In this document: positions 1-12,193 of the stretch, piece after piece
Numbering within the stretch: the stretch's first letter is position 1
Layout: every line of letters begins with the position of its first letter
DNA from: Stenocarpella maydis
Taxonomy: Eukaryota > Ascomycota > Sordariomycetes > Diaporthales > Diaporthaceae
Direction: 5' to 3'
Length of the DNA stretch: 64,000 bases
Assembly (NCBI GenBank): GCA_002270565.1
Contig: NQMI01000020.1
Span: 446,921-510,920, forward strand
Translations under genes and position numbers: made by a program
Notes under the pieces: model-generated
The model's input: the letters and a program-made list of their open reading frames with translations, nothing else
Database searches by the model: none
Told to the model about the DNA's origin: nothing

Positions 1-1659
1 GCCGTGGTATGCGAGGGCTACCCCGAGAAGCAGATATGGAAAAGCGGCAAGGAGAAGGCTGCAGAAGGTGAGGGGCGAAATCCATAGAATTCATGCTTCC
101 GCAGCGCTGACGTCCTCCCTCTAGGTGGCTTGAGCCTCAGCCAGCCCCTGCCAGTGATAACCATGCAGCCTATATTCCATGGCCTCGAAAACGCGGAGGA
201 CATGATTTTCTGGAAGCATTACCATGCCCACCTGAGCACGGTGCTAACAGTCGAGGGTGAACACAAGAATGCCTTCAAGGACTTGCTCATCCCCATAGCC
301 ACTAAGCACCGCGGCCTCATGCACTCCATCCTCGCCTTGTCAAGCAAGCACCTCGATTTTGAAACGCCATACGGCGCAAAGATTCTTGGCGACAACCCAA
401 ACACAAGCCTTGAAGCCCTACAGCAACGTTCGGACTACCACCACGAGAAAGCGATGGAGAAGTTCTACGAGGATCTGGCGCGGTCAAGCCTGAACTCGGA
501 CAAGGATGACACCGATTACTCAACGATATTGTCTGCTCGCTATGGCCAGATGTTATGCTTGCTCCTAGAAGCCCTTGCCGAGGGCAACCCCCGTGGCGAG
601 CACAGGGTTCACCTCGGAGGCTATCAGCGTTTGATCCAGCACTCGCCGCCCGAGGACCCAGCCTTCTTGAGCTTCATCATGGAGTTCTTCCAATACCACA
701 TCTTCGCCGACGAGCTGGTTCGTTACCCCGACATGCACACCCCGAGGCTGGCATCAGAAGACTGGACCCCCAGCATTTCCATCCATCCGCCACGGCTGTT
801 GGGTGTTGCCGACGGCCTCTTCAATTACCTGTGTCAGATCACATCTCTCAGAAACACCATCAGGGCAAACATGGCCGCTGGGGTGGATCCAGCTGTCGAT
901 TACACTGGCTTGTATAGAGCTGCCGAGATCGACGCGGCGATCCGGGACTGGACGCCTTCATGGCCTCCGGGTGATAGTCGGGACCGCGTCGGTCTGCTTT
1001 ACAAACAGATGATGTGGGTGTATTTGTTTCGGACGATTTACCCGCCATCACCTATGTCCCCGCCGCCCTCGTCGTCCCTGCCCCTACTACACAACTCGTC
1101 CGTTCTCGGCGGCTCGACAAATACCCCTCCAAGATCCGCAAATAACAGCTGCTCCTCATCACCATCAATACGGCCGCGCACCTCCGCTTCCAACATGCCA
1201 TCACAGCCCATACGCCGACACACAATCGCAAACTACACCATCTCCCAAGCACCCCCAGGCATTAAACACCACCAGCACACCGCCAGCCTCGAGTGCCACC
1301 AATACGTGGCTGAGACTCCACCGCCAGCCCGCCAGCAGCCCAACTACGATCCTCGCATCACCCTGGCCGTCAACGAGTCTCTCAGCATCCTCGAGACCTT
1401 CAAGCCGAGCGACCCTTCGCAGAAGCTCCTGCTGATCCCGTGCCTCGTGATCGGTACCGCTTGTTTCGCGCCGGAGCAGCAGGAGAGGATAAGGACGGCG
1501 GTGCGGACGGTCAAGGGCTACACCGGCCTGCGGAACACAGAGAGAGTTACAGAGCTCCTCGAAGAAGTTTGGCGGTGCATGGAGCGTGGTGAGTGGGTGC
1601 GCGTCTGGGACTGGCAGGGCATTGCTAAGAATATGGGGTGCGATGTGCTCTGCTCATGA
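1..1659 (+). CDS. Zn2Cys6 fungal transcription factor, 5'-truncated by the window edge
   Basis: Two exons are visible, 1-67 and 125-1659, with a 57-bp intron 68-124 (donor gtgagg, branch-like gctgac, acceptor ctag). The phase joins cleanly. Exon 1 encodes CEGYPEKQIWKSGKEKAA, the typical end of a Zn2Cys6 binuclear cluster with its linker. Exon 2 encodes about 510 residues of the Fungal_trans_2 (PF11951-like) regulatory region: an N-terminal helical block (LMHSILALSSKHLDF), a proline/serine-rich low-complexity stretch near 1040-1320, and a conserved C-terminal helical segment ending at the tga at 1657-1659. The family is nuclear and binds DNA. The regulated pathway cannot be told from sequence, and the zinc-cluster start lies outside the window. 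The only open start in exon 2 is a TTG, so exon 2 does not stand alone. Confidence 0.87.
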
Positions 1660-2744
1660 ATGCCGTGTGAAGATGTCCTCAGCGGCCCGTCGACAGGAAA
1701 GGGCTGCTGCATTCTGGTGGACTTTTCCAAGTTGAGCAAGCAAACTCCATTCTTTCGATGCCGTCATTTCCTGCCACTGGCTTTTTACCCGCTGCAGACC
1801 ACATCTCCGTGCACGTCATCACGTGGGGTGACAGCGAAAAAAGGCAGTCGTCCACCATTCGTTTCTCGTATTCTTGGCTTACTACCATTTTTCATGTACT
1901 TTGGCCAGGCCTGTAACTCAGTTCAGGCACTTTCATATACCCTGTTTCGCTTCCAACTGCCTCGGTGCTAACGGGCTACTGCTATAAGCTGGCTGTTTTC
2001 GGGCCTCGAAGGCTTGCCGCGTTGCGGAAGAAGGGGGGGACATTAATCCCGATGGAAGAAGGGAGGGGTAGGCAGTGTTGATGTTTCTTCAGTTTGGGCC
2101 AGCATTTGCGGCGTCTTCTTGGGCATTTCTTCCTTCTCCTTCGTTCCTCCTTGTTTTTTAGTTGTTCACGCATATCCACTGGTCAGGATTCGGAGTTTAA
2201 TTTTCGGGGCGGGCACGTATGGGCTCAAGGGATGGCGGCCTCCTTGATTGTTGCAGTTCAATGTTCTTGCTTTGTTCTTCTCTCTCTTTCATACACACCT
2301 TTCCTGTTCATATTTTCCTCTCGCATCTGTGGAGGCGCGATTAGCGGGCGCGGAGGCGGCGTTGTCTGCCATGCGTTTGAGAGAAGTTGTCTGGCAGGGT
2401 TGAAATGGAAAATTTGCCAGGCCTGCTCGGATTTGTATCCGTCGCCTCGGCGCCCAGCAGAAAACTTAGCCTTTAGTGCCGTCAGTGAATGAGTGCCTTG
2501 AAATGCCCTGCAGGACTTGGTGTGTCTCATGGGTTTGCGAGAGCCTCCCACCCAGCACAGCAACCAGTATTACCTGCAACCTATCAAGACGGCATGACAA
2601 GCAGCACGCGTGGCTTCCGCATCCCAGGCAAGGTCTGATGTATCGTTTTCTGAATTCGTGCAAGCGTCGTTTCCTCGTACCCACACTGCAGCAAAATACC
2701 CTGGCAGTCATGTTCACTCCCGAGGTCAAATTGCCTATGGCAGA
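1660..2744. other. Intergenic, GC-moderate, no supported gene
   Basis: This is the 3' flank of the transcription factor gene up to the first LTR base. Open frames of 60-132 codons occur on both strands but show no recognisable domain, splice structure or family motif. The sequence is pyrimidine-rich (2100-2300) and shows no obvious RIP, unlike everything to its right. Confidence 0.6.
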
Positions 2745-2914
2745 TATTATGAACCCGCGCTCATCGGCCGATGACTACCGCAGAAGACAACCCCGCAGGC
2801 CAGGGGCCAGCTCCCAAAAAGGTTGTCCCACCTGATCTAAGCAGTAAGCCACCACGCTCGAGTTAGAGTCAGGGACCCACCAGAATCAATAGAATCTATA
2901 TCAACTCCATCAAG
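2745..2914 (+). repeat. Family-A LTR, first part (older element A0), split by insertion of A1
   Basis: The segment begins TATTATGAACCC, matching the LTR terminus TGTTATGAAC (TG changed to TA). It aligns with the reverse complement of the A2 LTR at 17920-18106: GCAGAAGACAACC, GTTGTCCCACCTGATC and GGGACCCACCAGAATCAAT blocks in the same order. It stops exactly where A1 starts and resumes at 12194-12471. Confidence 0.8.
2910..2914 (+). repeat. Target-site duplication tcaag, left copy
   Basis: tcaag sits directly left of the A1 LTR end at 2915. The same five bases follow the other A1 LTR end at 12188. Five bases is the usual duplication length for Ty3/gypsy integrases. Confidence 0.8.
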
Positions 2915-3401
2915 TATAATGACCAGAGGGTTTCCGAGTACGATAAACCTTAAAAGATCAAGGGTTTATATTCAGAATACATTATTAGGCGGTTAATGAG
3001 TAATATTATTAACTAACAATAATCACTAGCTATAAGGCTATCCAATACTGGGATTAAATACTTAGATTAACAACTGAAGAGTCTGTTCTATAAAAGCTAT
3101 CTACTATAGTGATAACCATATCCTTATATATCCCGACCCTTCATCCATCTTTAGTAATAGACCGCATGGACCATCCATCGACTCGTACGATCTAGCCTTA
3201 CAGTTGCCTAGACCGCCCGTCAGTCCCGTCAGTCCCGTCAGTCCACCCCGGTTGGTGGGTCCTTAACCCTAACCCTTGTGTTTTTAGTAGGCAGTACTAA
3301 CTTAGCAGTTGGGGTCCTGTGGGGTTGTGTTGTGGCACTTGCCCTGGGTACCTGGGTCCTCAAAATAGGTCCTCAGGGTGCTATCACGTTAGCTCATAAC
3401 A
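2915..3401 (-). repeat. A1 3' LTR (487 bp)
   Basis: On the minus strand it starts TGTTATGAGC at 3401 and ends at the RIP-altered TGTAATGACC complement at 2915. It matches 11711-12188 and 10011-10449. Inside are a short tandem repeat cccgtcagt (3214-3244) and a telomere-like taaccctaaccc near 3266-3278. Confidence 0.85.
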
Positions 3402-3424
3402 CTATCTCCCTCCTTACTTCTTTT
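3402..3424 (-). other. Polypurine tract of A1
   Basis: On the minus strand AAAGAAGTAAGGAGGGAGATAG runs directly into the LTR start TGTTATGAGC, which is the expected position for plus-strand priming. The same tract sits beside the A2 LTR at 18107-18128. Confidence 0.75.
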
Positions 3425-3474
3425 ATTCTCAAAAGTGCTCCATAAGTTATTTTCATTCATCTATATTATTATTT

Positions 3475-4161
3475 ATGCCTTCCTAATTCGTTATGTTATC
3501 CAGAGTTAGAGATTCTCGGGTTTCTAAGTTATCCCATTATTTTAAGAAGACTAAGTAAAATGAATCCCTATCTCTTACTATTTTTTCTTATAGTACCATT
3601 ATACTGACTTATTCATTTTATACGGCTAGTAAGACTTTATATATTGCCTCTAAAGAAGATTCCTCTCATTACTTCAAGTGCATCCATTGAAAACGTGGAA
3701 ACTGCGATATGCATGGGCTCACGCCTGCCCAGATGCAGAAGATTACTAAGTAGTACAACCTAGCTGAGGTTGCACTAGATAAAGCTAAGGAGGAGTTAGA
3801 GAAGGCGACCATAAAGGTGCATCAATTGCGCAAACAGCAGCATTTATAGGCCGAAAGGATAGTGCGCGCTATGTGTTAAGGTATTACTATCATTAATAAG
3901 TTGGATTATATAGAAAAGGAAGAGGCTAAGGTTAAACAAAAATGAATCACTAAGCAATTCGCTGAGGTCATTTAATAGAGTTCCGCTAAGGGGGCTAGTA
4001 ATATATTAGTATAGGAGGCTTAGCTATATTCTAAGGGCAAAGTTAGTGTTTTTAATTAGAGTTCCTTAGTAGGCGATAGTACTAGTTAGTCTGGTCTTGT
4101 GGGTACTGGAAATGAAGAGGGTGAAGGGAATGCACCTGTAAGTGGCTCGTCTGGCTCCTAA
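3475..4161 (+). pseudogene. Antisense accessory ORF of family A (coiled-coil, Cys-containing), RIP-decayed copy 1
   Basis: This frame opposes gag-pol and lies between the chromodomain and the 3' LTR. It runs from an in-frame ATG at 3475 to a taa at 4159-4161, with RIP-type stops. Visible pieces are EDSSHYFKCIH..RGNCD, then GLTPAQ, a charged helical stretch rich in E, K and L (coiled coil, about 3740-3930) and a tail GKVSVFN.SSLVGDSTS..GLVGT. The same order occurs in the A2 copy at 18183-18858. It resembles a recurrent fungal protein type with an SxSSRC..C motif followed by GLSP and a coiled coil, often found near transposons. Its function is unknown. Confidence 0.65.
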
Positions 4162-4199
4162 TCCTTATCTTCTAGTGTCCCTAGACTAATAATATTTCC

Positions 4200-7100
4200 T
4201 TTAAATAATAGTTAATTTAACTATTTAGCTAGGTAATATTTGCCTTTATTTATATTCTTAGTTTTAAAACTTTTTAGAAGTTTCTTACTATTTCTAAGAT
4301 TTTACTCTAGTTCTCATATATTTTTACTTAAGTTATATTCTTTCTATTTAATAAGGTATTCTATTATTTCTTAGTATTATCTAAAGTCTATAATTCTTTA
4401 TACTTTCTATTCCTTATTATACTTATTAATGGTTTTAATTTATATCTCTAGTTTTATATTTTCTAGTACTAATTTGAGAAGTGAGATATAGAAGTTATTA
4501 TATTATCTTATTCCTTTAGGTAGTAAAAGTTTATAGTTAGTATCTGATTATTTCCGTAAAATTTTAAAGGGGCTGATTTTCTTATAATGAAGCTTATTGC
4601 TAAGTTGCTTTATCTTAATGTTTTATTAAAGAAGATAGACCTTATCTCTCTTTTTAAGAATTAGTCCCTTAATTCTTTTCTAGTTTACATATTTTGCCAT
4701 TCATTCCTATATAAAAGAAAGTTCTACTTAAATATCCTTCTAGATTTATTTAATTTATATTACTTTCTATTCCGCTAATTTTACTAGGGTATTATCTAGT
4801 AGTAATTTATAATATGCTTAAGGTTTATATCTATAGAGTGTAAAGAAAGGTAACTATTTGGTTGTGCTGGTAGTTATGCTATTATAAGCAAACTATACTA
4901 ATGGTAGTAGTTTAACCTAATTATCCTATAATTAGTTAATATAGTATTAAAGGTATTATTCTATAATCTGATTGATTTATTCCGTTTATCTATCCGTTTG
5001 CAGGTATGTTGTTGTTAAGAGCTTGTGTTTTACTCTAAGTTGCTTTATTAGTAACTTCTAAAAGTTTAATGTAAAGAGCTTGTCTCTATCTAAGATGATT
5101 TTTATATAGCATTCTATAATTACTTATAATGATTTATAAGAATATATATGCGAGTTCTTCTATAGTGCTAGCTTCTTTATATAGTATAAAGCATGCATAC
5201 TTGCTTAGTCTATAAATTACTACTAGAATACTGTTATATAGTACTCTAGTTAAGGGTTCTCGTAAGAGAGGTAGCTTAATGATGAAGTCTAGGCTAATGG
5301 ATAACTATATAGCCGTGGGTACTGGTAGGGGTTTTAATAATTCATATAGTTTGTATCTAGAGGCCTTGTTTTTATTATATAAGTTGCATTTACTAATAAC
5401 ATCTTGAATCTTCTTCTTAAGGTTAGGGATCTAGTAATTCCGCTAAATCTTTTTAATTATTGCTATAACACCTTAGTAGCTATATGCTAGTGCTTTATAT
5501 ATTTCTATAATTAATTTATCTTATTCCTTTGGATTAGTAGGGGTTTTTTCTAGTTTAGAAGTTAATTCTAATTATAGCATTAAGTTTACAATTAAGAATA
5601 AGGCTTCCATCTTTCTAGGTTTTAAATACTATTCATTCTATAGGTAAATCCTTATCTCAATAATCAGGTCTTCAATTAAGCATGTTTACTCTTATATTTT
5701 CAACTCCATTTATATAGATAACCTTAATATTAAATTATAATAAAATCTTCATATATCTAACTTATTATTTATTAAGAGTCTTAATTATTATAAAAGTTAT
5801 AAGATTCTTATAATTTATATAGAGTTTAATCTACTTTTTAGCTCTTATAAGGTAGTACTGCTATTTCAGGAATATATATATTATTATTATAAATTCTTTA
5901 TTTAGTATAGTATAGCGGGTTTCTAGTTTATTAAACTTCTTGCTAAAGTTTGTAATAATGCGCATTCTTTCTTGGTTATCTTTTTAAGTAAGTTCTCCGC
6001 CTGCAGTATTATCCAAGGCATCTATATAAACTTTAAATTCGTTTTTCAAGTCTGCTTCTTTAAATATAAGGTCTTTTATAACTTTATCTTTAAGTATCTA
6101 AAAAGCTTATTATTTAGTATCTATTTATCTAAAGGTGCAATCCTTCTTAGTAAGGTCTATCAGGAGTTTCATGATGTTGCTATACCATGTAATGAATTGT
6201 TAATAGAAGTTAGTATATCTAAGTAATGCTCTAATGTCCTTAACATTTATAGGAGTTAGCTATTCTATAATTACTTTAACTTTTCCTTCTTATATCTTAA
6301 TTCTTCCTAGTTTGATTATATATCTTAAGTAGTTAACTTTTTATATATGCTAGTTATATTTTTCTGGTTCTATTAGGAGGTTAGCATTTTAAAGTTTTTA
6401 AAGAACTTTTCTAATATATCCCTTATATTTATTAAGGGTTTCTAAGAAGATAAGAATATTATTTAAATAAGTAATAATAAAAATATTAAGATATTTTCTT
6501 AGGACTTAATTAATTATTTCCTAGAATAATGTAAGTGTATTAGTTAATCTAAAAGGTATAATTATTATCTTATAATATCTATAGTATATCCTGAATGCTA
6601 TTTTCCATTCTTCTCCTTCTTTTATTTGGATAAGGTTATATTTATGCTTTAAGTTAAGTACTATAAATCATTTTGCTCCTTTAAGTTGATCTTATAATTC
6701 TTTAATAAGTAAGAGAGAATATTAATTCTTAATTATAATATTATTTAATTATTAGTAATTAATATAAAGTTATAGCTTGCTATTTTTCTTTAGTATAAAG
6801 AGGATTAGGTATCCTACTGGTGATTATAATAGTCTGATAAATCCTTTCTTAAGGTTTTTACTAAGGTATTCTCTAAGTGCTTTAAGTTATTCCTTATTAA
6901 GTCTATAGATAGGCTTAAATTAGGGTATTATTCTGGGTTTTAATAGTATTTTATAGTCCTATTATATATATTATAGCAATATAGTATTGAGTTATGCCTA
7001 GAATACTTTCTTAAATTTATAATAATCCTTTGGTATTTATACCAGTCTATTGGTTTTATCTTCTTTCTTTTCTTCTCTTAGGTAAAGGAGGTATCATTGT

Positions 7101-9927
7101 GTTTCCTATATTGTATGTTGATTAGTTATGCTGGAGTGGCAATCTCCTAATTGGCTTCAGTCCTTCTATAAGGCGCTTAAGTAGCTCAATCCTTCTCTAT
7201 CTTCCTGGAGTCAGGCCTTCTGCCTGCTCCCAGAGGTATCCTTAGGTCCATTTAAGTGCATCACCTATTTGCTATCCTTAATAATATAACTTCTTCCCTT
7301 ACCATTAACTGCAACCTTCTTTTAGGGCATATTATTATCCCAAAAGATCTAGCTAGTAATCTAATTAATTTAGTGATTATTCTTTCTTAACTAAGGTATT
7401 CTTAAAATCAATTAATAATTTACTATCTTAGTAATATTAAATAATAGTACTTCCGTATGGTTGTAAATCCAAACTAGAAGGGGATTAGTCTCCATATTAA
7501 TAATTCCATTATTATAAGATACTTTAGTTCTATCCACTATATTAAGTCTATAGGGTTCCCTTTTCTTATATTATAATAGGTAGTATTTGTTTAATACCTT
7601 TAGAGATATGAAATTCCCTTATGCTTTACTATTAATAAGTGCTAAGTATATATAGACTCCTAGCTTAACCTAAACCGTCAGGTAGCTATAGTCGCTTGTT
7701 ATGGCATATAAGTACCTTATAGTGTAGTTAGTTGCTGCCTGAGGTTTTATAGATAGCCCTTCTAGTTTTTCAACTGCTTATCTGCTGCTAGGACCTTCTT
7801 AATACTTTTAAGGTTTTGCTTTATAATATCTTATAATTCTTGCAGGTTATTAATTAACTATTATATGCTATAATCCTATTCCTTTATTATTAAAGTTTTG
7901 AGTAGTAGCCTCTGCTATCTTATTAGATGCTAATCTTGAGCCTTATTAAGCATGTACACCTTGCAGATTGGCTCATTATAATCTACCTACCCGCTAGGGT
8001 TTTATAGGTATTCTAAGGGTATATAGGAGTCTAGCCTTATTAGGGCGTATTCCATCTTATTATATTTTTAATATAAATGCTAGTTCTTAAAATCATTATG
8101 CTTATATATATATTTAATATTCTTACCTAGATATTATTAAGGAAACTAGTTATACTTAGTTTTCTCCCTTATATATCCCTTGCATCTATTGTAGATATAT
8201 GATACCCAGGAGATGTCCTTGTGCTTATTATGCATTAGATATATGTATCCTGTATCTCCTGGTCTCCTATATTCCTGGGTAGGCTGTCTTATAGTTCCTT
8301 CAAAAGGTCTTCTTGCAATCATAACCATTATAATGTCAGTTCTTGGGGCTAGAAGGGGCGCTTATCCTAGGTAGTCTTGTAGTTCCTTCCACTGAGTCTA
8401 TAGCGCAAGTATGGCCTGGGGGGCAGGTTTTCCTTCCACCCTGGGGTTAATCTATAGGAGCTCCTCCCTATTTCCTATCGCTAGGGTTCTTCCCTACTTT
8501 CCTAAAGCATTTTTAGGAAACCATCTGGTAGCTTCCTTATTACTGCAGTAAGTAGTATGGCTATTATTAAAGCAAGCTATCTAACTGAGCGATATATATA
8601 TTATTCTGGGTTTCTAGAGATTCTTCATTAGTAGGATAGGCTGCCACTATATCTTATCTTTCTAATATTTCTTATACTAGAGCTTAGTATATTATAAGAA
8701 GTATAAACTATTATAAAGGTCTTCTTTATTAGGATTATAGAAGTTGTATCCCTCATCTAGGTCCTAATCTGGATATACTTAACATTAGTTATATACATTT
8801 ATTCTATAGATATAGTACTTATTTGCAAGTGCCTATTGCGGTTTGGACCTAGGTGGTCCCTGTATGCTGCAAGCAGCCACATTAGCTTAACGGGTAGCTT
8901 CATTAGCTTATTAGGTCCCTTTAGGTACTAACTTCTAGTCCCTATTTTTCTTTAGAGCCCTGCATTCTGAAGCAAAATATCCCATCTTATTATAGTTATA
9001 GCACTTAATGCTTTTCTTATCCCTATATTAGGCAGCATCCAGCTTTATAGGGCCTATATACTATCCCTACTAGGTGCTTGGTTTCTAATACTTCTTTCCT
9101 ATATTTAGTTTATACTTATAAAATAGGGGTTATTTAGAAGTTTATCCTTTCTTTTCTAAGCATTATTTATAAAGTCTATTATTAATCTAAATAGCTATTT
9201 CTATATAATATAGGAAATCATTAGGTTGGTTCATAATTTTACTAAGTTTATCCTTTACCTCATCCTTTAATCTATAGTAAAATATAAATTTCTTTACATT
9301 ATTAGTATAGTCAACCTTAGTACAGATTCACCAGAATTCTATAGCATAGTTAATTGCTAAGCCACGCTATTTGTAATTCACTAGGTCTCTTTCTGCTTAT
9401 CATTCCTCATTCAGATCCTAAAATAGGGACCTAAGGGCATCTTTATAGCCTTCATAACTATTAAAAATCTACTACATTTCCAGCTTACAGGCTTCAAATG
9501 ATTCCACATTAATAAAGTTAATTAAATAGGGTTTAAACCAAGCTAAGGCTTATCCTTTAAGGAAAGAGAATGCATATATAACCCTTTTTCCACTAGGCTG
9601 CACATCTAACCCATAGAAGCACTAGTAGGCCCTAACCTATATTAAGTATACCTAAAATTATCTAGTAGTTCCATTATAGGGGGCTAGAGTATTAAGCTTA
9701 ATATATTCCTTCATCTAGATTAGGGTATTAATAATATTAGCTCCTACTTAGAGGGTAGCAATTTCCTATTAAAGCTATTTAACTTTTATATTATATTAAG
9801 TTTATCCTTTTATAAGGGGGCGTAGCTGCCTAACCTTATTAACTAGTTCCTAGATATAAGGGTTTATAGTTTTATTATTAGTAAGTTTATCTAGTTCGTG
9901 GAGAAGGTTGCAAGTAGGGGTAGTCAT
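4200..9927 (-). pseudogene. A1 gag-pol (Ty3/gypsy, chromodomain), RIP-inactivated
   Basis: Gag starts with an ATG at 9927. A capsid-like region with a charged N-terminal coiled coil and an AWFKPYL-type segment is followed by a zinc-knuckle remnant near 8990-9010. A protease-like LALI(D/N)S..GNFISLKV lies near 7600-7700. The reverse transcriptase spans about 7000-6250 with its YxDD site reading YLNN near 6460-6470. RNase H follows. The integrase core near 5450-5100 reads ..SLDFI..LP and VVIYRLSKYACFI. A chromodomain (EYLIK.KEYNLSKN) lies near 4400-4290. Stops TAG and TAA occur throughout at former Gln and Trp codons. No intact product is possible. Confidence 0.8.
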
Positions 9928-10449
9928 TCCAGAGTCCAATATCATAAAGCGTTCCACATATAATATTACTTAAAGTCCGCATAATAATATATAAATAAGA
10001 GTCATTAAAATATAATAATTAAAGGGTTTTTAAGTATAATAAACCTTAAAAGATTAAGGGTTTATATTCAGAATATATTATTAGGTAGTTAATAAGTAAT
10101 ATTATTAACTAATAATAATTACTAGCTATAAGGCTGTTTAATATTAGGATTAAATACTTAGATTAATAATTAAAGAGTCTATTCTATAAAAGCTATTTAC
10201 TATAGTAATAAATATATCCTTATATATCCCGACCCTTTATCCGTCTTTAGTAATAGACCGCATGGACCGTCTATTGACTTATATGGTCCAGCCTTACAGT
10301 TGCCTGGACCGCCCGTTGGTCCCATCGGTCCACCCCGGTTGGTGGGTCCTTAACCCTAACCCTTAGGTTTTTGGCAGGCAGTGCTGACTTAGCAGTTGGG
10401 GTCCTGCGGGGTTGTGTTGTGGCACTTGCCCTGGGTACCTGGGTCCTCA
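8935..10449. repeat. Left copy of a 1.5-kb direct duplication (offset 1700)
   Basis: 8935-10449 corresponds to 10635-12149 at a constant offset of 1700. The first ~760 bp differ at many RIP-type sites. From about 9701 to 10449 the two copies look essentially identical, with one G/A difference seen near 9826 versus 11522. The left copy ends at the N gap. Confidence 0.8.
10011..10449 (-). repeat. Family-A LTR copy truncated at the N gap
   Basis: It starts tataataattaaaggg and is identical by eye to 11711-12149, including the telomere-like taaccctaaccc near 10350. Its terminal ~39 bp are missing at the gap. Confidence 0.8.
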
Positions 10450-10462
10450 NNNNNNNNNNNNN
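10450..10462. other. Assembly gap (13 N)
   Basis: Thirteen undetermined bases separate a truncated family-A LTR from a truncated family-B LTR. Confidence 0.99.
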
Positions 10463-10637
10463 CGACGTCGGAGGGTATATAAAGGAGGGCTTACAGAAAG
10501 CCCCAACTTAATTCAATATAAAGTTGTCCAGACCATTGTCAATCGTCCGAATTCGCCTCAGAGCACCATACTGCGACCCTGCCGAAACACACGCTGAACT
10601 GAATGCTATTCTATAGCACAAATTCATCAGAACTTCC
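10463..10637 (+). repeat. Family-B LTR, 3' fragment
   Basis: The segment matches the end of the family-B LTR at 29620-29792: gacgtcggagggtatataa, gttgtccagaccattgtc and ctatagcacaaattcatc blocks. The gtatataa is a plausible LTR TATA box. It abuts family-A gag at 10638. Confidence 0.85.
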
Positions 10638-11627
10638 AGTCCTATTTTTCTTTAGAGCCATATATTCTAAAGCAAAGTATCCCATCTTATTATAGTTATA
10701 GCACTTAATGCTTTTCTTATTCTTGCATTAAGCAACATCTAGCTTTATAAGGCCTATATACTATCCCTATTAAGTGCTTAATTTCTAATACTGCTTTCCC
10801 ATATTTAGTTTATACTTATAAAATAAGGGTTATTCAGAAGTTCATTCTTTCTTTTCCAAGCATTATTTATAGAGTTTATTATTAATCTAAATAGCCATTT
10901 CTATATAACATAGAAAATCATTAGGTTAGTTTATAATTTTGCTAAGTTTATTCTTTACTTTATCCTTTAATCCACAATAAAATATAAATTTCTTTATATT
11001 ATTAGTATAATCAATTTTAGCATAAATTCATTAGAATTCTGCAGCGTAGTTAATTATTAAGCCACGTTATTTATAATTTACTAGGTCTCTTTCTGCTTAT
11101 TATTCCTCATTTGGGTCCTAAAATAGGGACCTAAGGGCATCTTTATAGCCTTTATAACTACTAAAAATCTGCTATATTTCAAGCTTACAGGCTTTAAATA
11201 ATTCTGCATTAACAAAATCAGTTAAGTAGGGTTCAAACCAAGCTAAAGCTTATCCTTTAAGGAAAGAGGATGCATGCATAACCCTTTTTCCACTAGACTA
11301 TGCATCTAACCTATGGAAGCGCTAGTAGGCCCTAACCTGCATTAGGTATACCTAAAGTTATCCAGCAGTTCCATTATAGAGGGCTAGGGTATTAAGCTTA
11401 ATATATTCCTTCATCTAGATTAGGGTATTAATAATATTAGCTCCTACTTAGAGGGTAGCAATTTCCTATTAAAGCTATTTAACTTTTATATTATATTAAG
11501 TTTATCCTTTTATAAGGGGGCATAGCTGCCTAACCTTATTAACTAGTTCCTAGATATAAGGGTTTATAGTTTTATTATTAGTAAGTTTATCTAGTTCGTG
11601 GAGAAGGTTGCAAGTAGGGGTAGTCAT
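10638..11627 (-). pseudogene. Family-A gag relic, second copy
   Basis: This parallels A1 gag at 8938-9927 (offset 1700), with the start codon complement at 11625-11627 and a zinc-knuckle remnant near 10690-10710. RIP-type stops break it. Because the 5' LTR that gives A1 its matching target duplication lies just upstream (11711-12188), this may be the true gag start of A1. Confidence 0.7.
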
Positions 11628-11710
11628 TCCAGAGTCCAATATCATAAAGCGTTCCACATATAATATTACTTAAAGTCCGCATAATAATATATAAATAAGA
11701 GTCATTAAAA

Positions 11711-12188
11711 TATAATAATTAAAGGGTTTTTAAGTATAATAAACCTTAAAAGATTAAGGGTTTATATTCAGAATATATTATTAGGTAGTTAATAAGTAAT
11801 ATTATTAACTAATAATAATTACTAGCTATAAGGCTGTTTAATATTAGGATTAAATACTTAGATTAATAATTAAAGAGTCTATTCTATAAAAGCTATTTAC
11901 TATAGTAATAAATATATCCTTATATATCCCGACCCTTTATCCGTCTTTAGTAATAGACCGCATGGACCGTCTATTGACTTATATGGTCCAGCCTTACAGT
12001 TGCCTGGACCGCCCGTTGGTCCCATCGGTCCACCCCGGTTGGTGGGTCCTTAACCCTAACCCTTAGGTTTTTGGCAGGCAGTGCTGACTTAGCAGTTGGG
12101 GTCCTGCGGGGTTGTGTTGTGGCACTTGCCCTGGGTACCTGGGTCCTCAAAATGGGTCCTCAGGGTGCCATCGCGTTGGCTCATAACA
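11711..12188 (-). repeat. A1 5' LTR (478 bp)
   Basis: It runs from tataataatt at 11711 to cataaca at 12188. It matches the 3' LTR 2915-3401 over its length and is followed by tcaag, the same five bases as at 2910-2914. Confidence 0.82.
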
Positions 12189-12193
12189 TCAAG
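12189..12193 (+). repeat. Target-site duplication tcaag, right copy
   Basis: It matches 2910-2914. Beyond it the interrupted LTR A0 resumes in register. Confidence 0.8.

Larger units (their letters stand above)
2915..12188 (-). mobile_element. Family-A Ty3/gypsy chromovirus A1 (minus strand, RIP-inactivated)
   Basis: On the minus strand the order is 5' LTR (11711-12188), gag, protease, reverse transcriptase, RNase H, integrase, chromodomain, polypurine tract, 3' LTR (2915-3401). The ends are TG/TA..CA and the flanks carry a perfect 5-bp duplication, tcaag. The body is longer than a normal element because 8935-10449 is repeated at 10635-12149, around a 13-N gap and a family-B LTR fragment. 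I read this as a nested insertion, an assembly error, or both. Every protein reading frame is broken by TAG/TAA codons of RIP type, so the element cannot be autonomous. Confidence 0.82.

Noticed and set aside
3268..3282. Internal telomere or chromosome fusion point
   Set aside because: Only about two TTAGGG units, repeated at the same place in each LTR copy, so it is part of the LTR.
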